DNA of 64,000 bases. It comes from Glaciozyma antarctica PI12 (lineage: Eukaryota > Basidiomycota > Microbotryomycetes > Kriegeriales > Camptobasidiaceae). A model generated the notes under the pieces. That model worked only from the letters and a program-made list of their open reading frames with translations. It was not told the DNA's origin and ran no database searches. Shown one piece after another: positions 23,225 to 34,106 of this stretch. The stretch lies in the NCBI GenBank assembly GCA_002917775.1, contig KZ627149.1, positions 413,689 to 477,688 on the forward strand, in the 5' to 3' direction. Position 1 is the stretch's first letter. The number at the start of each line of letters is the position of its first letter. Position numbers and translations under genes: made by a program.

Positions 23225-24638
23225 ATGAAGTGAGCTTCCTCTCCTGCGGCTCGTGGAGGGAACGTAATGAGATAGGGCAGCTGCTGATGTGCTCTTTGCA
23301 GCTACATTCAACTGGAGAAACTCGGAGAGGGAACTGTGAGCATGCGTCGTGAGAACGGGGCGTGGAGACGGAAACTGACGGTATTTGTGCTGCTCCTTCT
23401 CCCGCGACTCTCTCCTGCCAGTATGCTACGGTGCACAAGGTACGTCTTGAATGGCGCCGAGGAGGAGGCGGTGGTAAGAGGGAGCTGACGGTTCTCGCTC
23501 ACAACAGGGACGCTCTCGCATCACCAACGAGCTCGTCGCTCTCAAGGAGATCCACCTCGACCCCGAGGAGGGCACTCCCTCGACCGCCATCCGCGAGATT
23601 AGCCTCATGAAGGAACTCAAGCACCCCAACATCGTCCGCCTCTACGACGTCATTCACACCGAGTCGAAGCTCATGCTCGTCTTCGAGTTCATGGATCTCG
23701 ACCTTAAGAAGTACATGGACTCGCACGGGGAACGAGGAGCGCTCGAGCCGGCCGTCGTGCGGAGCTTTATGTGGCAGCTGCTGAAGGGAACGGCGTTCTG
23801 CCACGACAACCGCGTCCTCCACCGCGACCTCAAGCCTCAGAACCTCCTCATCAACAAGAAGGGAGAGCTCAAGCTCGCCGATTTCGGTCTCGCGAGGGCG
23901 TTCGGAATTCCCGTCAACACGTTCTCGAACGAGGTCGTCACGCTGTGGTACCGCGCGCCGGACGTGCTTCTCGGGTCGAGGACGTACTCGACGAGCATCG
24001 ACGTTTGGAGTGCTGGGTGCATCATGGCCGAGTGCGTTCTTCTTCTGACGCTGGGAGAGAGGGAAGCGAAGCTGATGCAGCCTTCCTCCGCAGGATGATT
24101 TCCGGAGTTCCGCTCTTCCGAGGTCGCGACAACAACGATCAGCTCAACCAGATCCTCCGCATCCTCGGGACGCCTGATGAGGCGACTCTTCGAAGAATCG
24201 CTACCGAATCCGTGCGTCGTCGTCGTTCTCTCCTCTCCAAACCTCCCACTCACACTCTTTCTGCAGCCCGAGATCCAACTCCGTCCTTTCCCTCGCATGA
24301 ACCGCATTCCGTGGGCTTCTCTCTACCCGAAAGCTCAGCCCGTCGGTTCGTCTTGTCCATCCTCTCCATCGGCGCGCGTTTTGACCTCCTTCGCAGCCCT
24401 CGACCTCCTCGACAAGCTCCTCCAATTCGACCCTGCCCGCCGCCTCGACTGCACCTCGGCTCTCCACCACCCTTATTTTGGCAACGCGACCGCTCAACAA
24501 GCTGCGCCCAGCCAAGCTCAAGCGCAAGCTACTCAGCTCGCGCAGCAGCAGCAGCAGCTCGCGGCCCAGCAGCAGGCTCAGCTTCAGCAGCAGCAGCAGC
24601 AGTACTTGGCTTCGCAGCAGCCTCAGTATCAGCAGTGA
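23225..24638 (+). CDS. PHO85: Cyclin-dependent kinase Pho85 (CDK5 type)
   Basis: Ser/Thr kinase that pairs with Pcl cyclins in phosphate sensing, glycogen metabolism and polarity. The first exon is tiny: ATGAA at 23225, spliced to [13 protein letters not shown], followed by YATVHKG and then [18 protein letters not shown]. The PSTAIRE-like helix is [14 protein letters not shown], the catalytic loop [10 protein letters not shown], the magnesium motif [15 protein letters not shown] and the substrate region [20 protein letters not shown]. The C-terminus extends past the kinase fold into a Gln/Ala-rich tail ending at 24638, longer than in yeast Pho85. About five introns. Confidence 0.95.
24500..24636 (+). 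repeat. CAG-rich run coding for Gln-rich tail of PHO85
   Basis: Imperfect CAG/GCT/CAA triplets code for runs of Gln broken by Ala, Ser and Leu at the end of the kinase. This kind of triplet tract can vary in length between strains. A shorter Gln tract lies in the metacaspase prodomain at about 22768-22803. Confidence 0.85.
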
Positions 24639-25281
24639 TGGGTGGACTGGGGGACGGGGTGGAGGACGAGGCAGTTCGAGCGAGGGCTTTGCTGAGCGGG
24701 AGGTTGGCGCGTAGAACCGACTTTGCTGTTGATTTATTTTGTAGCGAATGTACGAGGGCGTTTAACGGTATCTACTCGCCTTGAGCGACGCGCTCTCCTC
24801 CTGCAGCTGCTTGAGTGAGCTCCTCGACTTCGAACCCCTCGACTAGCATTCCGGAACGTGTTCGCTCACGGAGGTGATGAGCGCTCTCACCCTTTTCCTC
24901 CGGAATCCGACTGCCCATGGACCTGATCCTTGCAGTTTCGTTGGCTTTCGCGAGGGGTGTTTCTTTTGCTCCCTGCGGGTGCTGTGCCACCGAAAGAGGG
25001 AAGTAGAGCGTTCAATCAACATTCCTGAGTCACGCGTGGGCGCTGGGCCGAAAGGTTCCAAACCTCCCTTGGCCGGAAAACCTTCGCTCACGTCTCTTTC
25101 TCTCTCTCCCCAGGACAGCTCCTACAACTTAAACACTCCCCCACTCCCTCTCCTCCCCCAGCCGTCCTCCGCGAGCTTCGCCCCCAGCCCGCCACCTTCT
25201 TTCAATCCGCCGCTTCTCTCAACCCTCCTACTCCCCTCGAATCCTTCCTCTTTCGCCCTCAAACAGGAAGCTCTCTCTACC
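24639..25281. other. Spacer between PHO85 and CPL1-like gene
   Basis: 640 bases. The right part (25090-25280) is C/T-rich and resembles a fungal core promoter and 5' UTR. A short minus-strand frame ending MLVEGFEVEELTQAAAGG (24772-24845) looks protein-like but has no good start, so I do not call it. Confidence 0.4.
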
Positions 25282-26537
25282 ATGTCTCCCACTCAAGCGC
25301 CCAACAGCCTTGTTCTCCTCTTCTCCGCCCTCCTCCTCTCCTCCTCCGCCGTCGCGATTGGCGACTTCCTTTGCGTTGGCCCAGGGTCGCAGTCTTGCCT
25401 CGCCTGGAGCCAAGACCCCCTCGCGCAAGGAACGATCAGTGCTACCGCTGTGTGCCAGCCTGGTAAGTCTTCGTTCCCCCACCCACGCTCTGCGAATCTT
25501 GAAGCTGACTTGCGCATTGATAGATCCCGTCGACCCTACCCTCAGCTACTGCGGTTACGCCCACGCTCCTTGCTCGACTGGAGCCGACTGCGACTACGGT
25601 TAGCGCTTCTCCTTATTGCTTTACGGTGCGAACGCTGACTTTGCTCTCAGGCGCTTGCACCGCTGGCATCTGCAGTGGCTTCCTAGGAGACCCTTGCACG
25701 GCCGACGTGAACTGCCAGGCGTTCTTCTTCTGCGGTACCGACGGTACTTGCGGTGGAACTGGATCGTTCGTCCCTTCGCACGGTTCCCTCGCTCAATCGG
25801 CTAACATCCCTCCCTAGCGACTGCAACAACGGGTTGGTGTCATCTCCCATCCCCTTCCCCGACCGTCAGTGCACTTCCAGTACGTTGCAACTCCCTCCCG
25901 CTGCTTGCAACGTAGCTTACTCCCTTCTAGACACCTGCGACCTCACCGCAAAGACCTGCACTGCACCTCCTGTCGCCGGCATGCCCATTGGATCCATCTG
26001 CGGAAACAACGACGTTTGCGCTTCCGGTACGTCGGCCGCTTCGCTCGTTCGAATCCTCGCTGACGAATCCTGCAGGCGTCTGCTCCGACCTTGTCTGCGC
26101 TCTCGCCCCTAGTCAAGGCAGTCGCAAGGCCAAGCGCTACGTTCTCAACGGCTCAGGACCCAACGTCAGCGCGTGCCCGAAGGAACAGAGTGCCTGCGCT
26201 GTCGGCGCCGTGGCCAGCGATGGCTTCGAGGTGCGTCTTCGCTCTCACCTCTCTCGACAGGAATCGCGCTGATAATATTCTCGCACAGTGCATCGACTCG
26301 CAGACCAACCTTGAGCAATGCGGAGGCTGTGTTAGCGACGGCAAGGGACAGGACTGCACCGCGATCCACGGTGTCGAGAGCGTGACCTGCGCGGTTGGTC
26401 GTTGCGTCGTCGGTGAGTTGTCTTCACTGCCGCCTCATCTAGCTTTCGCTGATCGTACTTCTCCCTCAGTCTCGTGCGCGCCTGGCCTCGACGTCGGCGC
26501 CGACGGATCCACCTGCGTCCCCTCGTACCGCCACTAA
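25282..26537 (+). CDS. CPL1-like secreted cysteine-rich protein
   Basis: The N-terminus MSPTQAPNSLVLLFSALLLSSSAVA is a clear signal peptide. Short exons then encode Cys-rich modules (YCGYAHAPCSTGADCDYG, ACTAGICSGFLGDPCTADV, TCDLTAKTC-type). A C-terminal domain reads SRKAKRYVLNGSGPNVSACP, CIDSQTNLEQCGGCVSDGKG and QDCTAIHGVESVTCAVGRC. That last domain matches the CPL1-like domain of basidiomycetes, known from Cryptococcus neoformans Cpl1, a secreted virulence-linked protein. At least seven small introns; stop at 26537. It is probably exported to the wall or medium. Whether it does the same job as Cpl1 cannot be told from sequence. Confidence 0.85.
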
Positions 26538-27025
26538 GCCCTCCCTCCCGCCTCGCCAGCCCTTCGCTTTCGCCCTCCATCCCTTGCCCTCCCCCTTTGC
26601 CCCACGCCCCGCATCCGCATCCCCCCTTCACGTCGTTTCCCCGAGTGCCGTTCGATGGCCACCTTGTTCCCCCTCGCCACCATTCCCGCACTAAAGCGAC
26701 CTCCTCCCCCTCCTCGTTCGGACGACTCTTCATCCCCCGTACTCGCCCAGATCGCTGAGGACGACGGTCCTCTGTCCTGATCCCCCCCCGACAACACAAA
26801 CTCCAAAGGAGTAAACATGGGAGCTTTTGGATAAGCTGCTCGGTTCAGGGTCTGCTTTGGTGCAGTACTCTACCCTCTCTTGGACTTAGATTTGGACACT
26901 GTTATTTATCCCGTCGTATCCTCAGCTTCAGCGAGAAACGAGAGGAGAGAGAGACTCCTGCCTTGCGAAGGGGTTCGAGCGCGACCGACTTGCGCGTTCG
27001 TCCTTTGACCTCCTCCCTCTCCCAG
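26538..27025. other. Spacer with possible missing first exon of the P450 gene
   Basis: About 490 bases. The pyrimidine-rich stretch ending CTCTCCCAG at 27025 looks like a splice acceptor, and no ATG opens the downstream frame before its last upstream stop near 26889. One candidate first exon starts at the ATG at 26655 (MATLFPLATIPALKR), but I cannot confirm it. Confidence 0.35.
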
Positions 27026-28834
27026 CCTCCCCGTCGCCCACCCTGTCGTGCTGCAACTGCTACATCAACTGGGCGCAGCAATACGCCCCGCTCCTCCTCC
27101 CCGTCTTCCTCTGGATCGCCACACGCCTGGGCTTCTTCGCGCCCTCCTCCCGTTCCACCGCGCCGACGTATGGCCCCTCCTACCTCCCCCGCTTCGTGCG
27201 GGGAGTCATGGCGATGGTGCGCATGGGGATGGACGAAGACGGCTTCTTGCTAGGTCTTGCGGCGGTGTACGGGCCGGTCGTGTACCTCCCCTGGCCGCTC
27301 GGGCAGTACATCGTGCTGGATTCGGATGTGATTGAGCGGTTGTACGACACGCCGGTGTCTACGTTGGGATTTGTGAGTAGTCTGGATGGGGCAAGAGGTG
27401 GAGGTAACGGGAGAGCTGTAGGCGACGATCAGGAGGGAGATGCAAGGGATGGTATTCCGTTCGAACGAAGGCGTCTGGAAGAACGAGGCGGTCCTGGACG
27501 GCAAGGTCTTCCCTCTCCACTCGCGAGGAATGGTCAAGGGGAAGATGGAGGCGCCGCTCGCGCGATTCGTGGCGGCGGTCGAGGAGCGCGTTCAGGCGCT
27601 TGCGCAGGACGTCGACGAGGCGGGAGGGGAGCTCGAGATCTCCCTAGTCGACTGGGTCAAGACGACCGTGCATATCGCGTCGATACCGTCGCTCTTCGGT
27701 CCCTCCTTCGCCTCGCACGCAAACCTCTCCCCTCCTCAGCTCCAAACTACTGTCGAGGCTTTCGACGCCGCATTCCCCCTCCTCGCCTCAGGCCTCGTTC
27801 CCTCCCTCCTTCACCCTCGCCTCCCTCCCATCGCGAAAGGGCTTTGCGCGCGAAACGACCTCTCAAAAGCCATCACGACTTGGATCCAGGACGACATGCC
27901 AGGCCTCGACGAGGGAGTCGTTCGCGACATGACTGCCGCCGCTCTCGACACCGGACACCCCGCCAGCGAAGCCGCCAAGCTCGTCATCGGCAGCATCTGG
28001 GCTCTCACGGCGAACGGTCCCTCAGCAGCCGTGTGGATGCTACAGAAAGTCGTCGAAGTTGGCGACCTCCTCAACGACGTCCTTGCGGAGATCGACCTTG
28101 CGAAACAGCAGCCACCGACTATCGCCCACCTCTCCTCCTCGATGCCGCTCGTCGCATCCTGCCTCACCGAAACTCTTCGCACCAGTACTTCCACCCTCTC
28201 CATCCGCACCGACGAACGCGATTTCTTCCTCTCGACCCTCCCCACCTCCTCCGACGAAGACGAGAAATCTCCCGGGTCGAGGACGCAGGGATACCTCCGC
28301 CCCGCTGGCTCTCGAGTCATCGCTGCGACGCGCATGGCTCATCTCTCAAAGAAAGTTTGGGGGGAGGATGCGGGAGAGTAGGATGGGAGGAGGTTCTGGG
28401 ATCGCGAGGGGGAGGAGGCGAGGAGTAGGAAGGCACGATTGGTCCATGGGTACGGGGGAGGAGTCTCGATGGTGAGCTCTTCTTCTGTTGAGCGAAGGGA
28501 GTCTTGTGCTGATGGCGAACGACGCAGTGCGAAGGTCGACATCTCGCGGCGTTGGAACTCAAGGCGTTCATGCTCGCGATGCTCTCAACGTTCGAGATTA
28601 CGCTGCTTCGCCCCGTCGCCGACTCTGGGATGGATGAGAGCGAGTTTAGGAAGATAGGGATCGTGGGGCAGAAGGATGGGATTGGGCCGAAGCTGCTCGA
28701 GGGACGAGGTGAGCTCCCCGTGCGAAGCTCGTGCGAAGGACCCTGGCTGACGTGCCTTTCGCTCAGTGGGGATGGGCGTGCATCAATGGGCGAATAGCGA
28801 TTTCAGGGCGAAGGTGAAGCGAAGGATCGTGTAA
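27026..28834 (+). CDS. Cytochrome P450, CYP7/CYP8-like signatures (5' end unresolved)
   Basis: Heme monooxygenase, probably ER-bound. From 27026 the frame gives SPTLSCCNCYINWAQQYAPL and then LLPVFLWIATRLGFF, a membrane anchor, before GPSYLPRFVRG. The I-helix region is IGSIWALTANGPSAAVWML: it lacks the usual acid-Thr pair and has Asn, as in CYP7 and CYP8 enzymes. The ExxR motif is LTETLRTSTSTLSIR, also close to that group. The heme loop is YGGGVSM/CEGRHLAALELKA, split by an intron exactly before the Cys; Tyr replaces the usual Phe and Ser the usual Arg. The last exon ends AKVKRRIV at 28834. The first exon with its ATG is not identified. Substrate unknown. Confidence 0.85.
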
Positions 28835-29025
28835 CGGAGACATTTGTAGTCACTGGTATCGAGAAGAATGCGAGACTGGCGTGCTCCTTCTCGCCCCCGA
28901 AAGCATAACGACGCACGGAGTTGCAGGGTACGAGGGTATAGATTGGCAGGGTGGGGAATGGCACAGTCGAGAGTACTCGACGAAGAGGAAGCGATGCAAA
29001 AGACGAAGGGAAGTGCGAGAGGGGT
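28835..29025. other. Convergent spacer, P450 / CSN6
   Basis: 190 bases between two stop codons facing each other. Presumed 3' UTRs; no terminator motif is clear. Confidence 0.4.
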
Positions 29026-30354
29026 CTAGCTGAAGAAGTCGGACTTGCCCGTCCTCCGCGTTCCGCGAACACACTGATCCAGCTCGATCCTGGAGCCACT
29101 CGAGCCTGCGGCCACGAGGAGCTGCTTGTCGAGGAGCTGCGAGACGTTGCGGGTTGGCGAAAGCGAGGGAGACGAGCAGAACGACTCACCTCGTTCGCGG
29201 AATGGAGCTGCTTTGTCAAAGTCGAGAGATAGGTCGTGAGGAGCACGTCATTGTATTCCTGTAGCAGCACCGCTATTAGCTTCCGCGCGTCAAAGCTTTC
29301 GAAAGAACGCACGGTCATGAACTCTTCGCGGAAATCGGACGAGTCGGTTGCGGGCAAGCTGCTGATGAGAGCTGAAATCTGGCGGAGCGTCTCGTGGTCC
29401 TTGACTGCAGTTCCGGCGGCGACGGCGGTGAGGTACTGAACGATGATGCTGACACGGTCGAAGAGCATCTTGATGGCGTTGCGCTGGGTCGAGAGGTTCG
29501 CGATCACTTTTGGAGAGAGCGGCGTTAGCTCTGCGTTCTCGTGACTTCGCAAAGAACATCGCACGGCTGGATTGAGTCCCAGAACCTGTCGTAGACGGCT
29601 TCGAGGCGTGGTCGACCGCGACGCGCTCGGCCTCTCCCGTCTCGACTTCGTACGCCGCCTTGACGAACACGACCTCCGGCTCGCCGTTGACAATCTCCAC
29701 AATCGACTCGTATATGGTGACGGGGAGGTCTTTGGTGACAGCCTGACGGGAGAGTTGGAGGAAGAGAGGGGTCTCGTTGTACTCGAAGAACTGGGGAAGC
29801 GAGTGAGTCTCCAGCTTCGCCGGAGGACCGGATCACGCACCTGTTTGTGGAGAGCAATATCGGCAGCAGTAGGAGCTGCTCCCACCGTGTACCAGCCTAG
29901 GAAGTCGAACGTCGGGAACACCTGGCGGACTGGAGGTCGTCGAGGCGGTGTCAGCTCCTCGTCCTCCCCTCCGTCCAGCCCAAGACTCACACTGCTCCTT
30001 CCTCGTCACAAAGTACGCATGATCCACCTTCAAACCATCCGCCTCCTGCGTTACAACGATCTCGAACGTGTTCATGATCTCGATGTCGCGACCTGTCTGC
30101 GTGCCGAGGAGACCTCCGAAGACTAGGGAAAGGCGGGCGTCGTCAGCTCGTAGCCCCGTTCGGATAGGTGCTGCGAAGAGCTACCTTTGACATCCGGGTT
30201 CCTCGCCTGGAGACTCACGCGAGTGAGGTGCTCGGAGATGTTCAGGATGGGGAGGGGGTGACTGCCCGGCGGCGGGGGCGCGGGGTCAGTTTGGGGTTCG
30301 GCTTTTGGTCAAGGCTGGTCTGACTTACAGAGCTACGAGGATTCCTGCAGACAT
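29026..30354 (-). CDS. CSN6: COP9 signalosome subunit 6 (MPN domain)
   Basis: Non-catalytic MPN-domain partner of CSN5 in the complex that removes NEDD8 from cullins. The start at 30354 gives MSAGILVAL, spliced to HPLPILNISEHLTRV, the usual N-terminus. VFGGLLGTQTGRDIEIMNTF and VFPTFDFLGWYTVGAAPTAA follow. The latter lacks the H-x-H of the metalloprotease JAMM motif, as expected for CSN6 and Rpn8 type subunits. The C-terminal helices include NDVLLTTYLSTLTKQLHSAN. The last exon ends GTRRTGKSDFFS at 29026. CSN6 and eIF3f are close families; the N-terminus and GWYTVG region favour CSN6. Confidence 0.88.
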
Positions 30355-31913
30355 CTTTGTCGCGAAAGTGTTTCCTGGGAGGGGGAGAGGCGCCCCGGAC
30401 GAACTGAATCCACTAAATCCAGGTGACCTAGCAAGTTAATTCGAATTGCAGGAAAATCGCGTTGTTGCGAAGCTGCTGTGGACGCTCTGCCTTTACTGGC
30501 GTGCTGCAGGCATATACGAAGCTGTCTTGGAGACGGGAATCCAGAAGACGGCTTGTCACTTGAATTTGAAGCCCGTACTCGTACGTTGTCCAGCTCACTC
30601 AATCTCTCCAGCTTCCGTGTATGTAGGCGTTTCTGTTCGAGCGTTTAGCAGAAGTTCATAGCAAGGCGCACTGGAGGCAAATCTTAAACTGGCATCGCTA
30701 AAATAGGAAGGTGCAGAACGTCGTTGTGAGAAGGCGAAGTCTGACGTGTCGAGAGTTGGAGAGGCCTCGAGCAGGGGAATGAGAGGACGGTAGTCAACAC
30801 GCTATCCGACGACTGTCTTGCTTTCGCAAGCTAGCTTTGACGGGACCACAAGCGAGAAGCGTTCGGGCAAGAAGGAATCAAGGTTGACTTCACTTTGATT
30901 CCTTAACAGGGGAGAACTCAGGCGAGGTATCTCCTTTCCGCTTGCTCAACCCATCAATGTAGTCCAGTGAAGGGTGGCTACTGCTGCGACCTGGGATCTG
31001 ACCAGAAGATAGGCTGTTTAAGAGCAGCACTCCAGTGGAGCGTCCTCTTCGCGGAGGAGTTACGATGAAGTCCAACCTGGTCTTTCGCTTCTTCACGGCT
31101 CCTCGCCAACTTCTGGAGACTTTCAGCTCAAGAGGGCCATTGGTTTCTTCTCTGCAGACAAGAAACAGTCGGTGGAACCCACTTTTACGAACAACGGGAC
31201 CTCAGCGAGCCTTCGCAGCGATCCCAAATCGAGTCTCCTCTGTATCAGGGCGGACCGAGAAGAGAACAGGGTGGGGCTTCTTTGTATACTATGGTTTGAG
31301 AAGAGGTATAACGTTTCGTGCGTAGTTCATGAAGAAGAGGAACCGACGAGCTCCTTCCTTCGCAACGCGATTGTTAACTTGAGCGAGCGAGCCTGCCGCG
31401 AAACACGATTGACCGGCGGCGATTTCGCCTCTAAACCATCGGAGTGTACGAACACCGTCAATCACAGGCTGAACAGCTCCACGCTCTGCAGCGTCTTGTA
31501 GTGCGGCCTGCGAAGCTGATCGCTTCAGTTTCATTTCATGCTTACCCATTCGCTTCTCCCTTCTCAAATCGGTCTACTCGACAGGGAAATGTCAAGCATT
31601 TGTCTCCTAGGCAGCTGAAGTCCCTTTGCCCTGCCTCCGCACCCACTCTTCACAGGAAAGTGCGTCCTCGCGACCGAGGTCGATGATTTTCTCAGATTCC
31701 TTCGAGGGCGACAGCAGATCATCTGTGACTCTATAGCCATCCTGGACTGAGTCCATTACAGGCCGAACGAAGCTCACACGAGCTGTACACCCCCAGCAGA
31801 AATCTGGCGGTAGGATCCAGAATCAATTTTCGAGTCTGCGCCCGCGCGCTGTCGTCCTGGCTCGGCCTGACTCCTCCCTCCGCCCTCACCTCAACCCCCC
31901 GCCCTTTTCAACG
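30355..31913. other. 1.56 kb divergent intergenic region, CSN6 / SUI2
   Basis: The longest promoter-type gap after the 14-16 kb one. It contains a 10-base inverted repeat (30872-30881 with 30895-30904). An open frame from an ATG at 31065 (MKSNLVFRFFTAPRQLLETF, 86 codons) is Arg-rich like a mitochondrial presequence but has no recognisable family. I call no gene here. Confidence 0.4.
30872..30904. repeat. Small perfect inverted repeat
   Basis: AAGGAATCAA and TTGATTCCTT form perfect 10-base arms around a 13-base loop. It could form a hairpin or be a dimer binding site; chance is also possible. Confidence 0.6.
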
Positions 31914-33281
31914 ATGGTCTCCTGCCGATTCTATGCCTCAAGGTTCCCCGAAGTGGACGAGCTCGTCATGGTCCAGGTCAAGCAGATCCAGGAGATGGGA
32001 GCCTACGTCAAGCTGGTGCGTGTCGTCTTTCATTCGGGGGGCGGAGGGGGAGGTCGCGCCGCCGGGGCAAGGGTCAGCGCAGACGTGGCTGAAGCCCGGG
32101 CGGAGGTGGAACTGCACTGCAGCGCGTGCCACGACTTGGAGGACGCTAGCTGACACGCCTTGGGGGATCCCTTTCTCCTTCCCAACAGCTCGAGTACGAC
32201 AACATCGAGGGCATGATCCTGCTGTCCGAGCTCTCGCGTCGGCGAATTCGGAGTATTCAGAAGCTCATTCGAGTGGGGAGGAACGAGGTGGTGGTCGTGA
32301 TGCGCGTGGACAAGGAGAAGGGTGAGCTGGCCCTCTTTTTTCTCCGAGCGGCAGGGAGGCAGTGGGACGGCCTATGTGCGCTTCTGTGGTGTGTACTGCA
32401 GTCCTGGAGCTATGTGGAAGGATTGAGAGACTGGGGAGGGCAAAGGAAGGGAGGGGAGCTAACCACAACCTGCTTCTCCCCCGCGCAGGCTACATTGATC
32501 TCTCCAAGCGCCGCGTGTCAGCCGAGGACGTGATCAAGTGCGAGGAGCGGTACGGCAAGTCCAAGACGGTGCATTCCATCATGCGACATGTAGCCGAGAA
32601 GTGTGAGGTGGAGATGGACTTGGTGAACGAGATGGTCGCCTGGCCGCTGTACAAGAAGTACGGGCACGCCTACGAGGCCTTCAAGCTCTCCATCTCGTAT
32701 GTTCGTTTTTCCCCCGTCTAGTGGAACTGAGCGCTGACTCGTCTTGTGCCACAGCGAGCCTGAATCAGTCTTTGGCGAACTCAAGATCCCCGCCGACATC
32801 CTCGCCGAACTTCGCGCCAACATTGCGCGCCGCCTTACTCCCCAACCCGTCAAGGTCCGCGCCGACCTCGAGGTCACCAACTTCTCCTTCTCCGGCATCC
32901 TCGCGATTCAAGCCGCGCTCGCCGCAGGAGAGGCTCTCTCGACCGCCGAAGTTCCGATCAAGATCCGGCTAGTCGCACCCCCGCTCTATGTCATGGTCTC
33001 CAACACGACCGACAAGCAGGGCGCGATCGACTTGCTGGAGAAGGCGATCGAGGTCATTGGGGATGTGATTAGCAAGGAGGAGGGAGGAAGCTTGAACGTC
33101 AAGATGAAGCCCAAGGCCGTCAGCGAGACGGACGACCTGGAGCTCGCTGCGCTTATGGATCGGGTTGCGAGGGAGAACAAGGAGGTGTCGGGTGCGTTCT
33201 TATCATGGCGTGCGGGAGAATGGGGCGCTGATTCGCGAGGTTGGTTTTCCAGGAGACGAGGATTCCGAGGGAGAGGCATGA
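31914..33281 (+). CDS. SUI2: Translation initiation factor eIF2 alpha
   Basis: Alpha subunit of eIF2, the GTPase that brings initiator tRNA to the ribosome, and the target of Gcn2. The start at 31914 gives [20 protein letters not shown]. The S1-type OB fold is encoded by exons 1-3 and contains [20 protein letters not shown]. The serine before RRRIRS, at about residue 50, corresponds to the regulated Ser51. [20 protein letters not shown] and the alpha-beta C-terminal domain ([20 protein letters not shown]) follow. The last exon, spliced from VSG to DEDSEGEA, gives the usual acidic tail and ends at 33281. Confidence 0.96.
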
Positions 33282-34106
33282 AAAGGGCAGGAAGCGGGTC
33301 GACGAGTTCCGCAATGCACTACTGTGGCGAAGCTGTGTTTCCGTCGGCGCACCAGCTTCCTCTGCTTCGGTACTCTGCTCGCTTCGCTCCGTCTTTCCTC
33401 TGGCGTGGCGTCCTCGACCGCGCATCGCCCGCCGCCTAATCGACCGGGACAGAAGAAGCTACTTCTGCGACACCTCGAATCTCTCGTGCATTCCCTCAAC
33501 TTCAAAGCTTCTAGCTTCTCACTCAACATTGATGTGGTCTTGCTGGGAAGGTACGGCGCGACCTGAGTGCAAGCGCGAATCTCAGGTCCAGCAATCCGTG
33601 CAATCAGCGATCTTCAGCCTCGCTGAAGCCACTACTCAGCAGGACTGCATGTAGATCTCGCTCGAGAACAGGTCCAGCGGCATCGGGCTTCGGCGCTCCA
33701 TCTCGCTCAGCTCCGCGGTGTTCGCTTCGTCTACTCAAGATCCAAGATCCGACTTCTCCAGGATCCTCACGCGAGTCCTGGTCCACCACCAGCCATCAGG
33801 ATGGATCTCAGGAGCCAACAGCGAAGAAAGAACCCCGGAAATCTGGAAGTCCGGGCGCATCGTCATCGTGCCTGGAGCGTTTCGAGCTCCGAAAACTAAT
33901 CGACGTTGTTTTTTTTTCGTTCTCTTCTCATCTTCGTCTCGTTCAACGCCTTCATACCCACAGCACCTCCCCGTTCTTACCCAGTGAGCCACGCCGGTCC
34001 TTCCAGGTCCAGCACAAGAGCAGGAAGCTGACTCAAGCTCAGCCACAGTCGCAGCTCCTCCAGTTCCTCTTCGCCCTCGTTCCAGCTCCTATCCACGACC
34101 ATCGCC
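33282..34106. other. 825-bp spacer upstream of unknown gene
   Basis: It holds the SUI2 3' end and the promoter of the next gene, with a T-run at 33908-33916. Open frames on both strands are short and carry no recognisable domain. Confidence 0.4.

Noticed and set aside
24772-24990. Minus-strand frame ending [20 protein letters not shown]
   Set aside because: No upstream ATG in frame and no supportable splicing; too short to call.
31065-31325. 86-codon frame with a presequence-like N-terminus
   Set aside because: No family, no intron and no promoter context; such frames are common in GC-rich spacer.
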